Part shown: one piece after another, positions 52,680 through 60,630 of the stretch
Layout: each line of letters opens with the position of its first letter
Numbering within the stretch: the first letter of the stretch is position 1
NCBI GenBank assembly: GCA_018268575.1
Contig: JAFDWF010000073.1
Coordinates: forward strand, 1-64,000
DNA: 64,000 bases
Source of the DNA: Actinomycetota bacterium
GTDB taxonomy: Bacteria; Actinomycetota; Thermoleophilia; Solirubrobacterales; 70-9
Direction: 5' to 3'
Program-made: the position numbers and the translations under genes
Notes under the pieces: generated by a model
Database searches by the model: none
What the model was told of the DNA's origin: nothing
Seen by the model: the letters and a program-made list of their open reading frames with translations, nothing else

Positions 52680-53930
52680 CTACGGGTGCGTCTTGCCCCG
52701 CGTGATCGCGACGAAGGCGCGCCAGGCGGGCTTCGCGCGGAAGCCGGCGCCCTGCTTGAACAGCCCGACCGAGTCGCAGAATGAGCACGATTCGGGCAGG
52801 TCCTTCCAGGAGAACCAGTAGACCTGCTTCAGGTTCAGCTTGATCCGGTTGGCGAGCAGGTAAGCGTAGGCGCTCTTCAATTCTTCGACCTGGCCCTGGA
52901 CGCCGTGCTCGAAGGCGTTGACGTGGAAGTCGTTCTGGGAGCCCCACCCCATCTCGGTGATGTAGAGGGGCACGCGGTCGTGGTTGGCGACCGTCACGGC
53001 GTGGAATTCTTCGACGATTTCTTCGAGCTGTTCGGAGTCGATCGCGTAGGGGTGCAGCGCGACCCCGTCGAAGAAGCTCTTGATCCCCTTCACCTTGTAC
53101 AGGTCTTCGAGGAATTCGGCGGCGGGCATACCCCGGGCGCCCTTCGCGGTCGGGTGGCCGAAGAGGCCGGTGAGGATCACCTTGGCGCTCGGCTCGGCCT
53201 TCTTGATCACCGGGGTCGAGAGCTTCAGCAGCCGCGCGTAGTTGTGCGGGCTGACCGGGTAGGCGAAGTAGAAGAAGTTGGCCTCGTTCCAGATCTGCCA
53301 GGCGCGGATCGGCACCGGCTTCGGGATCGGCGTCAGCTTGGCCCCTTCGAGTTCGTAGACCGGCCCCGCCTTCGCTTTTTCCTTTTCTTCGCGGATCTTC
53401 TGTGGCGAGTGTTCTTCCCAGAAGGTGCCGCCGGGCCCGTAGCGTTCGACCGCCGCGCGCAGGAAGGCGGTCCAGGCCTTGCGCTGCTGGGCGTTGAAGA
53501 TCGGCAGCGTGGTGTATTTCTTCGCCAGCCAGCCGGGGGTGGCGACGATGAAGGGCAGCACCGGGATCCCCTGCAGGGCGGCCTGTTCGACCACCGGGTC
53601 GAAGCCGGTCCAGTTGTACTTGCCCTTGAGGAAGTCCTGCTTGGTTTCGACGACGCCGGACCAGAGCATCGGCCAGCGGATCGATTCGATCCCCCCCGCC
53701 TTCATGTACTCGACGTCCTTTTCGGTAAGCGTCGTCTGCGGCGCGATGCCGAAGAAGCCCGAGCCTTTCGGGGCACGGGGGGTCGTTGCCGCGGAGGCGG
53801 GGGTCGTCCCCTCCTGGCCGAGGAGGTAGATGCCACCGCCGAGGGCAAGGGTCAGAAGTACCGCTGCGAGCAGTCGCCTCAAGAGAGTTGGACAGGGTAG
53901 CGAAGGGGCGGTCGACACGGGCCGGAGCAT
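52680..53930 (-). CDS. Membrane-anchored or secreted glycoside-hydrolase-fold protein
   Basis: 416 residues. A hydrophobic segment at 18-38 (LLRRLLAAVLLTLALGGGIY) acts as signal or anchor. The (beta/alpha)8 fold shows FGIAPQ, then WQIWNEAN (Glu216) and YITEMGWG (Glu326), the GH-A clan acid/base and nucleophile positions, as in the catalytic domain of the protein at 7695-10634 but without propeller repeats. It may trim or remodel a surface glycan. The GH family number was not determined. Confidence 0.85.
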   Translation of the reverse strand: MLRPVSTAPSLPCPTLLRRLLAAVLLTLALGGGIYLLGQEGTTPASAATTPRAPKGSGFFGIAPQTTLTEKDVEYMKAGGIESIRWPMLWSGVVETKQDFLKGKYNWTGFDPVVEQAALQGIPVLPFIVATPGWLAKKYTTLPIFNAQQRKAWTAFLRAAVERYGPGGTFWEEHSPQKIREEKEKAKAGPVYELEGAKLTPIPKPVPIRAWQIWNEANFFYFAYPVSPHNYARLLKLSTPVIKKAEPSAKVILTGLFGHPTAKGARGMPAAEFLEDLYKVKGIKSFFDGVALHPYAIDSEQLEEIVEEFHAVTVANHDRVPLYITEMGWGSQNDFHVNAFEHGVQGQVEELKSAYAYLLANRIKLNLKQVYWFSWKDLPESCSFCDSVGLFKQGAGFRAKPAWRAFVAITRGKTHP

Positions 53931-54025
53931 CCAACAACAACGCCTCGCCCAAGATGTAGCGGAGTTGTGAGCGGCGCTGGAGGACGACCTCGGGACGAGG
54001 ACTTGCCCTCGCCCCGAGGCGGCGG

Positions 54026-54307
54026 TCAGTGTGAGACGTGGTAGCAGGCCACGTCGTACTGGGACTTTTCGCTGTAGTGCTGGCCGCCGGTGCCGCCTTT
54101 TTCGCTGTTGAGTTCGGGCTCGTTGAACGGAGACCCCGGCGAGGACGAGGCATGCCCGGGAGTCGTTCCACCTTCAGCCTCGATCGTCTGACACGACTGG
54201 CTGGGTGGTCCCGTGCCGCTGGGGTTCCCGCCGCCGGCAAACGCTGCCGGGGCCATGACCCCGAGGGCAAGCAGGCCGGCGACTACGACAATGAGCAACC
54301 TTTTCAT
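54026..54307 (-). CDS. Small secreted protein
   Basis: 93 residues. A classic signal peptide (MKRLLIVVVAGLLALGVMAPAAFAG) is followed by a Gly/Ser/Pro-rich mature region with one Cys near the start and one near the end, and the end SQYDVACYHVSH. A ribosome site GGAAAGGAG stands before ATG 54307. It looks like a family of small exported actinobacterial proteins of unknown function. A 16-base perfect palindrome lies just upstream. Confidence 0.8.
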   Translation of the reverse strand: MKRLLIVVVAGLLALGVMAPAAFAGGGNPSGTGPPSQSCQTIEAEGGTTPGHASSSPGSPFNEPELNSEKGGTGGQHYSEKSQYDVACYHVSH

Positions 54308-54330
54308 GGCTCTCCTTTCCTTGGCGCTTA

Positions 54331-54346
54331 AACGCCTATAGGCGTT
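54331..54346. promoter_or_regulatory. Perfect 16-base palindrome, candidate operator
   Basis: AACGCCTATAGGCGTT is exactly self-complementary and lies 24 bases upstream of the ATG of the small secreted protein. A dimeric repressor or activator could bind it. TATA in its centre could also form part of a promoter. Confidence 0.45.
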
Positions 54347-54432
54347 ACGCAGCCGGAGCCGAGCGGGTTCAGCGGGGGGTCGAATCCGGCGGAATCGTCA
54401 CCCGATCGCACAGCAAGCCTGGCGTCGCCGTG

Positions 54433-55059
54433 TCAGGCGGCAAAGGCGGCGACGACCTCCGGGTCGAGCGTGTGGCCCGCCTCTTCCTGCAGGACCTCCA
54501 GCGCCTCCGGCGGGGTGAGCACCTCGCGGTAGGGACGCGGCGAGGCGAGCGCGTCGTAGCTGTCGACCACCGCGACGATCCGGGCGCCGAGCGGGATCTC
54601 GGTGCCGCGTAGGCCGTCGGGATAGCCGCTGCCGGCGAGCCGCTCGTGATGATGGCGGACGATCGCGGTGATCTCGGGGACCTCGAGCGAGGCGACCAGC
54701 CGCGCGCCAAAGACGACGTGCCGCTGGATCTCGGCGTACTCGGCGGAGGTCAACGGCCCGGGTTTGTCGAGGATCTTGGGGGAGACGATGATCTTGCCGA
54801 CGTCGTGGATGCGCGCCGCGCATTCGACCCGCGCCACCGCGGGCGGATCGAGCCCGAGCCGCCCGGCGACCAGGCGGCTCTGGGCGGCGACCCGGCGACA
54901 GTGGCCGGCCGTGCCGGGGACGCGGGTCGCGAGGGCGGTGACGAGCCCCCGCAGCCGAGCATCCCAGGCGAGGCCTGGCCTGGGGACGCCAGGGGAGGTC
55001 GTCCCCGATTGGATCGCATCTGGGCTGTAGAGCGCCTCCATGTCGTCCGTGCCCGCCAC
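54433..55059 (-). CDS. HD-GYP domain protein
   Basis: 208 residues, essentially a stand-alone HD-GYP domain. Metal ligands appear in AARIHDVGKI (His85-Asp86), RHHHER (136-140) and the GYP signature GSGYPDGL (145-147), followed by RIVAVVDSYDAL. Such domains are typically c-di-GMP phosphodiesterases, and all signature residues are present. No receiver or sensor domain is attached. A strong hairpin lies 15 bases upstream of the start. Confidence 0.9.
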   Translation of the reverse strand: MAGTDDMEALYSPDAIQSGTTSPGVPRPGLAWDARLRGLVTALATRVPGTAGHCRRVAAQSRLVAGRLGLDPPAVARVECAARIHDVGKIIVSPKILDKPGPLTSAEYAEIQRHVVFGARLVASLEVPEITAIVRHHHERLAGSGYPDGLRGTEIPLGARIVAVVDSYDALASPRPYREVLTPPEALEVLQEEAGHTLDPEVVAAFAA

Positions 55060-55073
55060 CGACCGATCAGACT

Positions 55074-55100
55074 GGCGACGCTGACTGGATCAGCGTCGCC
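55074..55100. promoter_or_regulatory. Strong hairpin in front of the HD-GYP gene
   Basis: Perfect 11-bp arms GGCGACGCTGA and TCAGCGTCGCC with a 5-base loop. It lies 15 bases upstream of the HD-GYP start and about 50 bases downstream of the AraC gene, so it may be a leader hairpin, an operator or a terminator. No U-run follows it on the minus strand. Confidence 0.45.
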
Positions 55101-55148
55101 GTATCTACTCAGTATTTGTACCGAACAGTCGGCGATCCTGTGTAGGAA

Positions 55149-56108
55149 TCAGATTAAGTTAGGCCGGAAAGTGCGGCGATAAGCGGTCGGCGTGGTTGCC
55201 GTGGCGCGGCGAAAATGGTCGCGCAGGGAGGCCGCGTTGCCGAAGCCGGCCCGCACCGCGACCGCCTCCACCGGCAGGTCGGACTCCTCCAACAGGCGGC
55301 GGGCCTCCAGCACGCGCCGGGCGAGCAGCCACTGCAGCGGCGTGGTCCCGGTCTCGGCGCGGAAGCGGCGGGCGAAGGTGCGCGGGCTGACGTTGGCGTG
55401 GCGGGCCATCGTGGTGACCGTGAGCGGCTCGGCGAGCCGGTCGAGCGCCCACTCGCGGGTCGGCTCGAGCGAGCTCCCGGCACTTGGCACCTCCGGCCCG
55501 GGAGCCGACACGGGGCGAAAGAACTGGGCCTGGCCGCCGTCGCGGTGGGGCGCGGCGACCATGTGGCGGGCGACGCGATCGGCGCAGGCGGCGCCGTGGT
55601 CGGCGCGGATCACGTGCAGGCTGAGGTCGAGCCCGGCGCTGAGGCCGGCCGAGGTGAGCACCCTGCCGCAGTCGACGAAGAGTACGTCGGGGTCGACGGT
55701 GATCGCCGGGAAGGCCTCCGCCAGGCGCGGCGCCAGGGCCCAGTGGGTGGTGGCGCGGCGGCCGTCGAGGAGGCCCGCGTAGGCGAGCGCGAAGGCGCCA
55801 GTGCAGACCGAGATCACGCGGGCACCGCGCGCCGCCGCGGCGCGCAGCAGGGCGACGGTCGGCTCGGGCGGCGGCGCGAAGATCCCGAAGTAGCCGGGGA
55901 CGATCACGGTATCTGCCTCCGCCGGCGCCTCGGGGCCTGCCTCGACGCCGATCGTGAAGCCGCTCGTCGTCGCCACCGGCGCGCCGTCGAGCGAGCAGGT
56001 CGAGAAGGCGTAGTGCGGGCTGCCGTCGGGCGCGGCGGCAAGGGCGAAGGCCTGCGCGGGCGCGGTCAGGTCGAAGGCGACGACCCCCGGCAGGCACAAA
56101 GCGACCAC
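55149..56108 (-). CDS. AraC family regulator with DJ-1/PfpI N-terminal domain
   Basis: About 319 residues. The N-terminal DJ-1/GATase1-like domain (VVALCLPGVVAFDL, TVIVPGYFG, ISVCTGAFALAYAGLLDG with the nucleophile-elbow Cys) is followed by an AraC helix-turn-helix pair (LTVTTMARHANVSPRTFARR and AVRAGFGNAASLRDHF). This is the GlxA/FtrA architecture. GTG 56108 is preferred to ATG 56201 because the 31 extra residues would be encoded by an intergenic-type palindrome (56134-56176). It is divergent from another DJ-1 gene that it may control. Confidence 0.85.
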   Translation of the reverse strand: MVALCLPGVVAFDLTAPAQAFALAAAPDGSPHYAFSTCSLDGAPVATTSGFTIGVEAGPEAPAEADTVIVPGYFGIFAPPPEPTVALLRAAAARGARVISVCTGAFALAYAGLLDGRRATTHWALAPRLAEAFPAITVDPDVLFVDCGRVLTSAGLSAGLDLSLHVIRADHGAACADRVARHMVAAPHRDGGQAQFFRPVSAPGPEVPSAGSSLEPTREWALDRLAEPLTVTTMARHANVSPRTFARRFRAETGTTPLQWLLARRVLEARRLLEESDLPVEAVAVRAGFGNAASLRDHFRRATATTPTAYRRTFRPNLI

Positions 56109-56133
56109 CCGGTGCCGCGCGCGCTCCCCCGGT

Positions 56134-56176
56134 GCGTTCGCACTTTCCCACAACCTATGTGGGTTTCTGCGAACGC
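56134..56176. repeat. TTCGCAC-type palindrome, imperfect copy
   Basis: Arms GCGTTCGCACTTTCCCACA and TGTGGGTTTCTGCGAACGC pair except for four central bases. The arm sequence matches the perfect hairpin at 62148-62190. Confidence 0.75.
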
Positions 56177-56271
56177 GCGGATGGGGGCTGGGAGCGGTCA
56201 TGGCAGAAATCTAGCGAGCATTGTCTTTCCTGCCAGTGGCTTATCCCCCCGATGCGGTCGAGGATGTCGCG

Positions 56272-56919
56272 ATGCAGATCGCCATCCTCACCTTCCCCGG
56301 GCTCACCGCGCTCGATGCGGTCGGCCCCTACGAGGTCCTCCGCTCGGTCCCCGGCTGGGAGGTCTCCTTCATCGGACGCGAGCGCGGCGAGGTCCGCACC
56401 GATGTCGGCAGCCTCGGCATCACCGTCGACTTCGACCTCGCCGAACGCCCCGAAGCCGACGTCCTCCTCGTCCCCGGCGGCGAGGGCAACCGTGCCCTGC
56501 TCGAGGACGAGGCGGTGCTCGACTGGATCCGCCACGTCGATGCGGGCAGCCGCTGGACCACCTCGGTCTGCACCGGCTCACTCGTCCTCGGCGCCGCCGG
56601 CCTGCTCAAAGGCAAGCGGGCCACCGGCCACTGGCTCTACCTCGACCCGCTGCGCGAGTACGGCGCCGACCCGGTCGGCGGCCGCTGGGTCGAAGACGGC
56701 AAGTACCTCACCGCCGCCGGCGTCTCGGCCGGCATCGATATGGCCCTCCACCTGGTCGGCCTCGAGAACGGCCCCGCCTACGCTCAGGCGATCCAGCTGG
56801 CGATCGAGTACGACCCGCAACCCCCCTTCGACGCCGGCTCCCCCGAGAAGGCGCCGGCGCCGGTGGTCGAGCTGGTGCGCGAAGCCGAGCGGGCGGGCGC
56901 GATGCTAAGCGACTCGTAG
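56272..56919 (+). CDS. DJ-1/PfpI family protein
   Basis: 215 residues. IAILTFPGLTALDAVGPYEV is the DJ-1 N-terminus; VLLVPGGEGNR and the nucleophile elbow TSVCTGSLVLGAAGLLKG follow, then GRWVEDGKYLTAAGVSAGID. This is the isocyanide-hydratase-like subgroup. ATG 56272, with GAGGATG upstream, is chosen over GTG-like codons further up. It is divergent from the AraC/DJ-1 regulator. The substrate is unknown. Confidence 0.9.
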   Translation: MQIAILTFPGLTALDAVGPYEVLRSVPGWEVSFIGRERGEVRTDVGSLGITVDFDLAERPEADVLLVPGGEGNRALLEDEAVLDWIRHVDAGSRWTTSVCTGSLVLGAAGLLKGKRATGHWLYLDPLREYGADPVGGRWVEDGKYLTAAGVSAGIDMALHLVGLENGPAYAQAIQLAIEYDPQPPFDAGSPEKAPAPVVELVREAERAGAMLSDS

Positions 56920-56977
56920 GGACGCTGGGAAGCTGGCGCCCGGGCGAGGGTGCGGGCCGTAGAAATCGGAGCTCATA

Positions 56978-57038
56978 CGTCCCGGGCGTCCCGGAGGCGA
57001 CCCGGGCAGGCTGTGGCCGCTCCGGGACGCCCGGGACG
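56978..57038. repeat. Palindromic repeat family 1, copy E (inverted)
   Basis: Arms CGTCCCGGGCGTCCC and GGGACGCCCGGGACG as in copy C, with the core in the same inverted orientation but one C missing (CCGCTCCGGG for CCGCCTCCGGG). Confidence 0.85.
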
Positions 57039-57330
57039 GGGGCTTTGCATGGGGTTCGGCCACAGGGACGCACGTCTGCGGGGGCTCCGCCGTCGACGGG
57101 GCGTCGTCACGGAGATGCCACGTCCTCGGACGGCCAGGACGCTGCGTGGTTCCTTATCCACCTATGGCGGGGATTTCGAACCACGGAGTCTCCTGACCGT
57201 TCGGGATCCGGGAGGAATCGTGACGTCCTCCGTCCCCGGCGCTCCTCCCGCCGGGGACCCGTGACGATCCCCGCGGCCCGCCCGGACCCTCTGGCATCCG
57301 GGCGCCAGCGGGCAATGGCCGCGTCCCTTA

Positions 57331-57469
57331 GAGTCCCTTTCAGAATGCCCCGCGCACGCCTGGCGGCGCGGGGCACACTTCGCGGGGCGACGTCCTCGGC
57401 CGGCCGGCGTCCTTGCCCCGCTTGGTCCGGCGCTCGCCATCCGCGCACGCGGCATTCTGAAAGGGACTC
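57331..57469. mobile_element. MITE-like element with perfect 19-bp ends and TTA duplication
   Basis: GAGTCCCTTTCAGAATGCC at 57331-57349 is exactly inverted at 57451-57469, and TTA flanks the element on both sides (57328-57330 and 57470-57472). The interior of about 100 bases has no open frame. The right TTA copy is the complement of the TAA stop codon of doxX, so the insertion preserved the stop. Confidence 0.75.
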
Positions 57470-58018
57470 TTACGCCGCCGCGCCCTCGGCGCTCGTTGGC
57501 GCTCCCGCCGCCTCCGCGGCCTGCTGCTTCTGATGCGCGGCTTTTGCGGCCGCCAGGGTGACGGTCGAGCCGAGCGCGCCGAGGGCCAGGGCGCCGAGGG
57601 CGGCGGCCGCGCCGGACTCCTCGATGCCGAGGGCGGAGTCGACCGAGATCGGGCCGGGGCCGCCGTCGACGATCAAGAGCAGGGCGGCGATGATCGCCAG
57701 GTTGAACTCGTAGCCGCCGCCCGATACCCAGAAGCCGTTCTTCCAGTGGACGGTACGGATCGCGGTGATCATCGTCGCGATCAGCGAGGCGGCTGCGGCG
57801 GGGGTGAAGGCACCGAGCACGATCGCGGTGCCGCCGAGGGTCTCCGAGGCCGACGCCGCGTGGGCGTTGGCGCGGGCGGGCGCGAGGCCGAGCTTGTCCA
57901 TCATCCCGGTGGCCCCCTCGATCCCCGGGCCGCCGAACCAGCCGAACCACTTCTGGGTGCCGTGGCCGATGAACAGACCACCGATGACGAGACGAGCGAG
58001 CAGGCGTCCGAGCTTCAT
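57470..58018 (-). CDS. DoxX family membrane protein
   Basis: 182 residues with four hydrophobic helices. The N-terminus RLVIGGLFIGHGTQKWFGWFGG and the segment TMITAIRTVHWKNGFW are DoxX motifs. The C-terminal 30 residues are Ala-rich and extend to the edge of a MITE-like insertion, which supplies or preserves the TAA stop. Its molecular role is not defined from sequence. Confidence 0.9.
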   Translation of the reverse strand: MKLGRLLARLVIGGLFIGHGTQKWFGWFGGPGIEGATGMMDKLGLAPARANAHAASASETLGGTAIVLGAFTPAAAASLIATMITAIRTVHWKNGFWVSGGGYEFNLAIIAALLLIVDGGPGPISVDSALGIEESGAAAALGALALGALGSTVTLAAAKAAHQKQQAAEAAGAPTSAEGAAA

Positions 58019-58051
58019 GGGAAGACCTCCAGGAAAATATTGACGGGGAAA

Positions 58052-60445
58052 CTAACTATTGCGCATCGGCGCCATCGTCAGTACCCGCCACGGCCCCTCG
58101 CCGCACATCGGCTGCGTCTCTCCGCCGGCCCAGCGGGCCTGCAGGTCGGCGTAGTGCGGGCTCGCCGGGTGACCCGACTCGCCGCTGAACATCTGCCAGC
58201 GCGAGCGGTCGGGATCGGTCGGGTCGGCGACCATGCGCCAGCTCGGCGCCCAGACGGCCCGGTAAGGGTCGTTGGGGTCGTAGGCGATCTGGCAGACCGT
58301 CTCCTGCGCGCCGCCCGCGCGCAGCTGCCGGTTCAGCAGCTTGTGCAGGACCGGGTTGGCCTGGCCAAGCGCGTGCGGAAACTCCAGCGCGTGCACGTCG
58401 CCCCAGCGCCAGGCGTCGGGGTCGGGGCCGAAGCGATCTGAGAGGTCGTCGAGCGCGCCCGCCAGCGCCTCGGTCACGAGGTCGTCCCAGGGCCGCCCGA
58501 CCAGCTCCTCGTCGGCCTCCTCCCAGAGGTCCATCAGGTGCGAGTGCCAACGCCACGGCGAGGTGATGTGCGGGGTGAAGCCGTTGTCGGCGCGGTCGAG
58601 CCAGCGCTCGCAGAGGTCGCGGTCGCCGATCGCCGCCCGCGCCACCTCGCGGGCGAGCCGCAGGAGGAAGGCCTGGTAGATCGTCCCGGCGACGGTGTCG
58701 GGATCGAGCCGGCCGTCCCAGGCGCGCAGCCGCTCGATCGCCGAGCGCTCGCGCTGGCCGGGCGGGTGCAAGCGGGAGAGCCGGCGCGCCGCCTCGAGCC
58801 CGGGCAGCGAGAGCACGTCAGTCTGCATCGCGACGAAGCCCGCCAGGTCGTGCTTCTCCCTCGCCAGGAGCAGTTCCTCGATCCGCTTGGCGCGGAAGCC
58901 GTCGAGCCATTCGGAGGTGATGTGGTGGGGGTAGTCGTCGCCGACGATTCGGTTGTTGGCGGTGACCAGGTACCCCGACTCGGGATCGACGACCTCCGGC
59001 AGATCCTCGTAGGGGACCGTCCCCTCCCACTCGAACTCGCCGGTCCAACCTGGCTTCGGCAGGTCGGCGACGCCGCCGCGACGGACCGGCAGCCGGCCGA
59101 TCAGCTTGTAGCCGATCGAGCCGTGGCGGTCGGCCCAGATCGCGTTCGAGGCGGGCGAGGTGTGGCCGGCGATCAGCTTCACGTAGTCGGCGCCGGAGGT
59201 GATGTCGAGCAGCTCGAACATGCCGCGGAAGGCGGTCGGTTCGCGCAGCGTCTGCCAGGCGAGCGCCAGCGGCTCGGCGTCGTCGGCGCCGAGCGCCTCG
59301 TTGACGATCGGCCCGTGGTGGGTCTCCCGCACCGCCAGCGAGACCGGCTGGTCGCGGCCCTTGACGACGATCTCCTCGCGCCGCGTCGCCAGCGGCAGCC
59401 ACTCGTCGCGGAACAGATAGCGGTCACCGTCGATGCGCTCGATGAAGAGGTCCTGGACGTCGCCCATCACGTTGGTGATCGTCGAGCAGACGTCGTTGCC
59501 CTGGCCCATGTAGACGCCGGGCATGCCGGGCAGCGAGGCGCCGCGGATGAAGCGGCCACCGCAGCGTAGCTCGATCTGGTGCCAGATCGGCGGCATGCTC
59601 GGCGGCAGGTGCGGGTCGCCGGCGATCAGCGGCATCCCGGTCACCGAGCGCGAGCCGGCGACCGCCCAGTTGTTGGAGCCGCTCGCCTCGGTGGCGAAGC
59701 CGAGCGAACGCCGCACCGCGTCGATCTGCTCGACCAGCGGCAGGCCGACCCCGTTCCAGGCGCGCTGCTCGACGATCGGGTTGTCGCGCGGGTAGGTCGG
59801 GTCGAGGCGGGCGGTCAGCTCGGGCCCGAGCTCACGCACCATGTCGGCGCGCAGCAGCTCGCGCTCCCAGTTGGTCGAGAGGCCGAAGGCGAGGAGCTTG
59901 CCGAGGCTGAGGATGTCGACCGGCGTCCACGGCTCCCACTCGAGCCCGAGCAACCGCATCTCGAGCGGCGGCGCCTTGGCCGCCGCGGCGCCCGCATTGA
60001 CCCCGTCGCAGAAGCGCTGCAGGAGGTCGCGCAACTCCGGCTCGAGCTCGGTCGCCTCGCGCTCCGCGGCGCGCCGGATGCCGAGCGTCCGCAACAGTCG
60101 GTCGACGGCGAGCGTGTCGTCGCCGGCGAACTCCGACAGCCGACCGCTCACCACCCGCTGGTAGAAGTGCATCTGCCAGAGCCGGTCCTGGGCGTGGACG
60201 AAGCCCTGGGCGAAGTGGAGGTCCCAACGCTCACCGGCCCTGATGTGGGGGACGCCCCAGCGGTCGCGCCGCACCTCGACGTTGCCGCGCAGCCCCGCCA
60301 CCTCGAGCCGCCCTTCCTCCTGCGGCAGCGCCCGCCGCGCCAGCCGCTGCCAGGCGATCCCCGCCGATGCCGCCGCGATCCCGGTTCCCGCCGCGCCGGC
60401 CAGGAGCCCCGCCTTCGCCACCCGCCTCACGTTCACCCCCACCAT
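58052..60445 (-). CDS. Penicillin acylase family (Ntn-hydrolase) protein
   Basis: 797 residues, synthesised as a precursor. An N-terminal hydrophobic region (residues 11-32) suggests export. The alpha part has VEVRRDRWGVPHIRA and GFVHAQDRLWQM. The autoprocessing site is before Ser257 in EASGSNNWAVAGSRS, the N-terminal nucleophile of the beta chain, and VTANNRIVGDDYPHHI further on carries the conserved Asn. Such acylases cleave amides of beta-lactams, N-acyl-homoserine lactones or lipids; the substrate is not predictable. Confidence 0.92.
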   Translation of the reverse strand: MVGVNVRRVAKAGLLAGAAGTGIAAASAGIAWQRLARRALPQEEGRLEVAGLRGNVEVRRDRWGVPHIRAGERWDLHFAQGFVHAQDRLWQMHFYQRVVSGRLSEFAGDDTLAVDRLLRTLGIRRAAEREATELEPELRDLLQRFCDGVNAGAAAAKAPPLEMRLLGLEWEPWTPVDILSLGKLLAFGLSTNWERELLRADMVRELGPELTARLDPTYPRDNPIVEQRAWNGVGLPLVEQIDAVRRSLGFATEASGSNNWAVAGSRSVTGMPLIAGDPHLPPSMPPIWHQIELRCGGRFIRGASLPGMPGVYMGQGNDVCSTITNVMGDVQDLFIERIDGDRYLFRDEWLPLATRREEIVVKGRDQPVSLAVRETHHGPIVNEALGADDAEPLALAWQTLREPTAFRGMFELLDITSGADYVKLIAGHTSPASNAIWADRHGSIGYKLIGRLPVRRGGVADLPKPGWTGEFEWEGTVPYEDLPEVVDPESGYLVTANNRIVGDDYPHHITSEWLDGFRAKRIEELLLAREKHDLAGFVAMQTDVLSLPGLEAARRLSRLHPPGQRERSAIERLRAWDGRLDPDTVAGTIYQAFLLRLAREVARAAIGDRDLCERWLDRADNGFTPHITSPWRWHSHLMDLWEEADEELVGRPWDDLVTEALAGALDDLSDRFGPDPDAWRWGDVHALEFPHALGQANPVLHKLLNRQLRAGGAQETVCQIAYDPNDPYRAVWAPSWRMVADPTDPDRSRWQMFSGESGHPASPHYADLQARWAGGETQPMCGEGPWRVLTMAPMRNS

Positions 60446-60630
60446 ACGAAGTGTTTATCAGACCCTGGCCGGCCGGCCGGCCCTGCACGGCGAGGCCTGG
60501 CGGGGAAGCGGCGACAACGTCTTGGGCGCCGGCCAGCATTCTGGAAGCGGCCGAAACTTCGTCGAGCGCGCAGCGTTGAACCAGGTGATCGACGGCCGTC
60601 GCGGCCGTCGCCGGACAGAGAGGCAAGAAG
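60446..60630. other. Divergent promoter region
   Basis: 185 bases between two divergent genes; the promoters of both must lie here. GGCCGGCCGGCCGGCC near 60470 is a short direct/inverted GC repeat. No operator could be assigned. Confidence 0.4.

Larger units (their letters stand above)
56920..57469. other. 550-base intergenic repeat region
   Basis: No gene is supported. It contains family 1 copy E (56978-57038), a repeat of the left-edge segment (57266-57292) and the MITE-like element (57331-57469). The remainder (57039-57265) has several CG-rich short inverted repeats. Confidence 0.6.
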
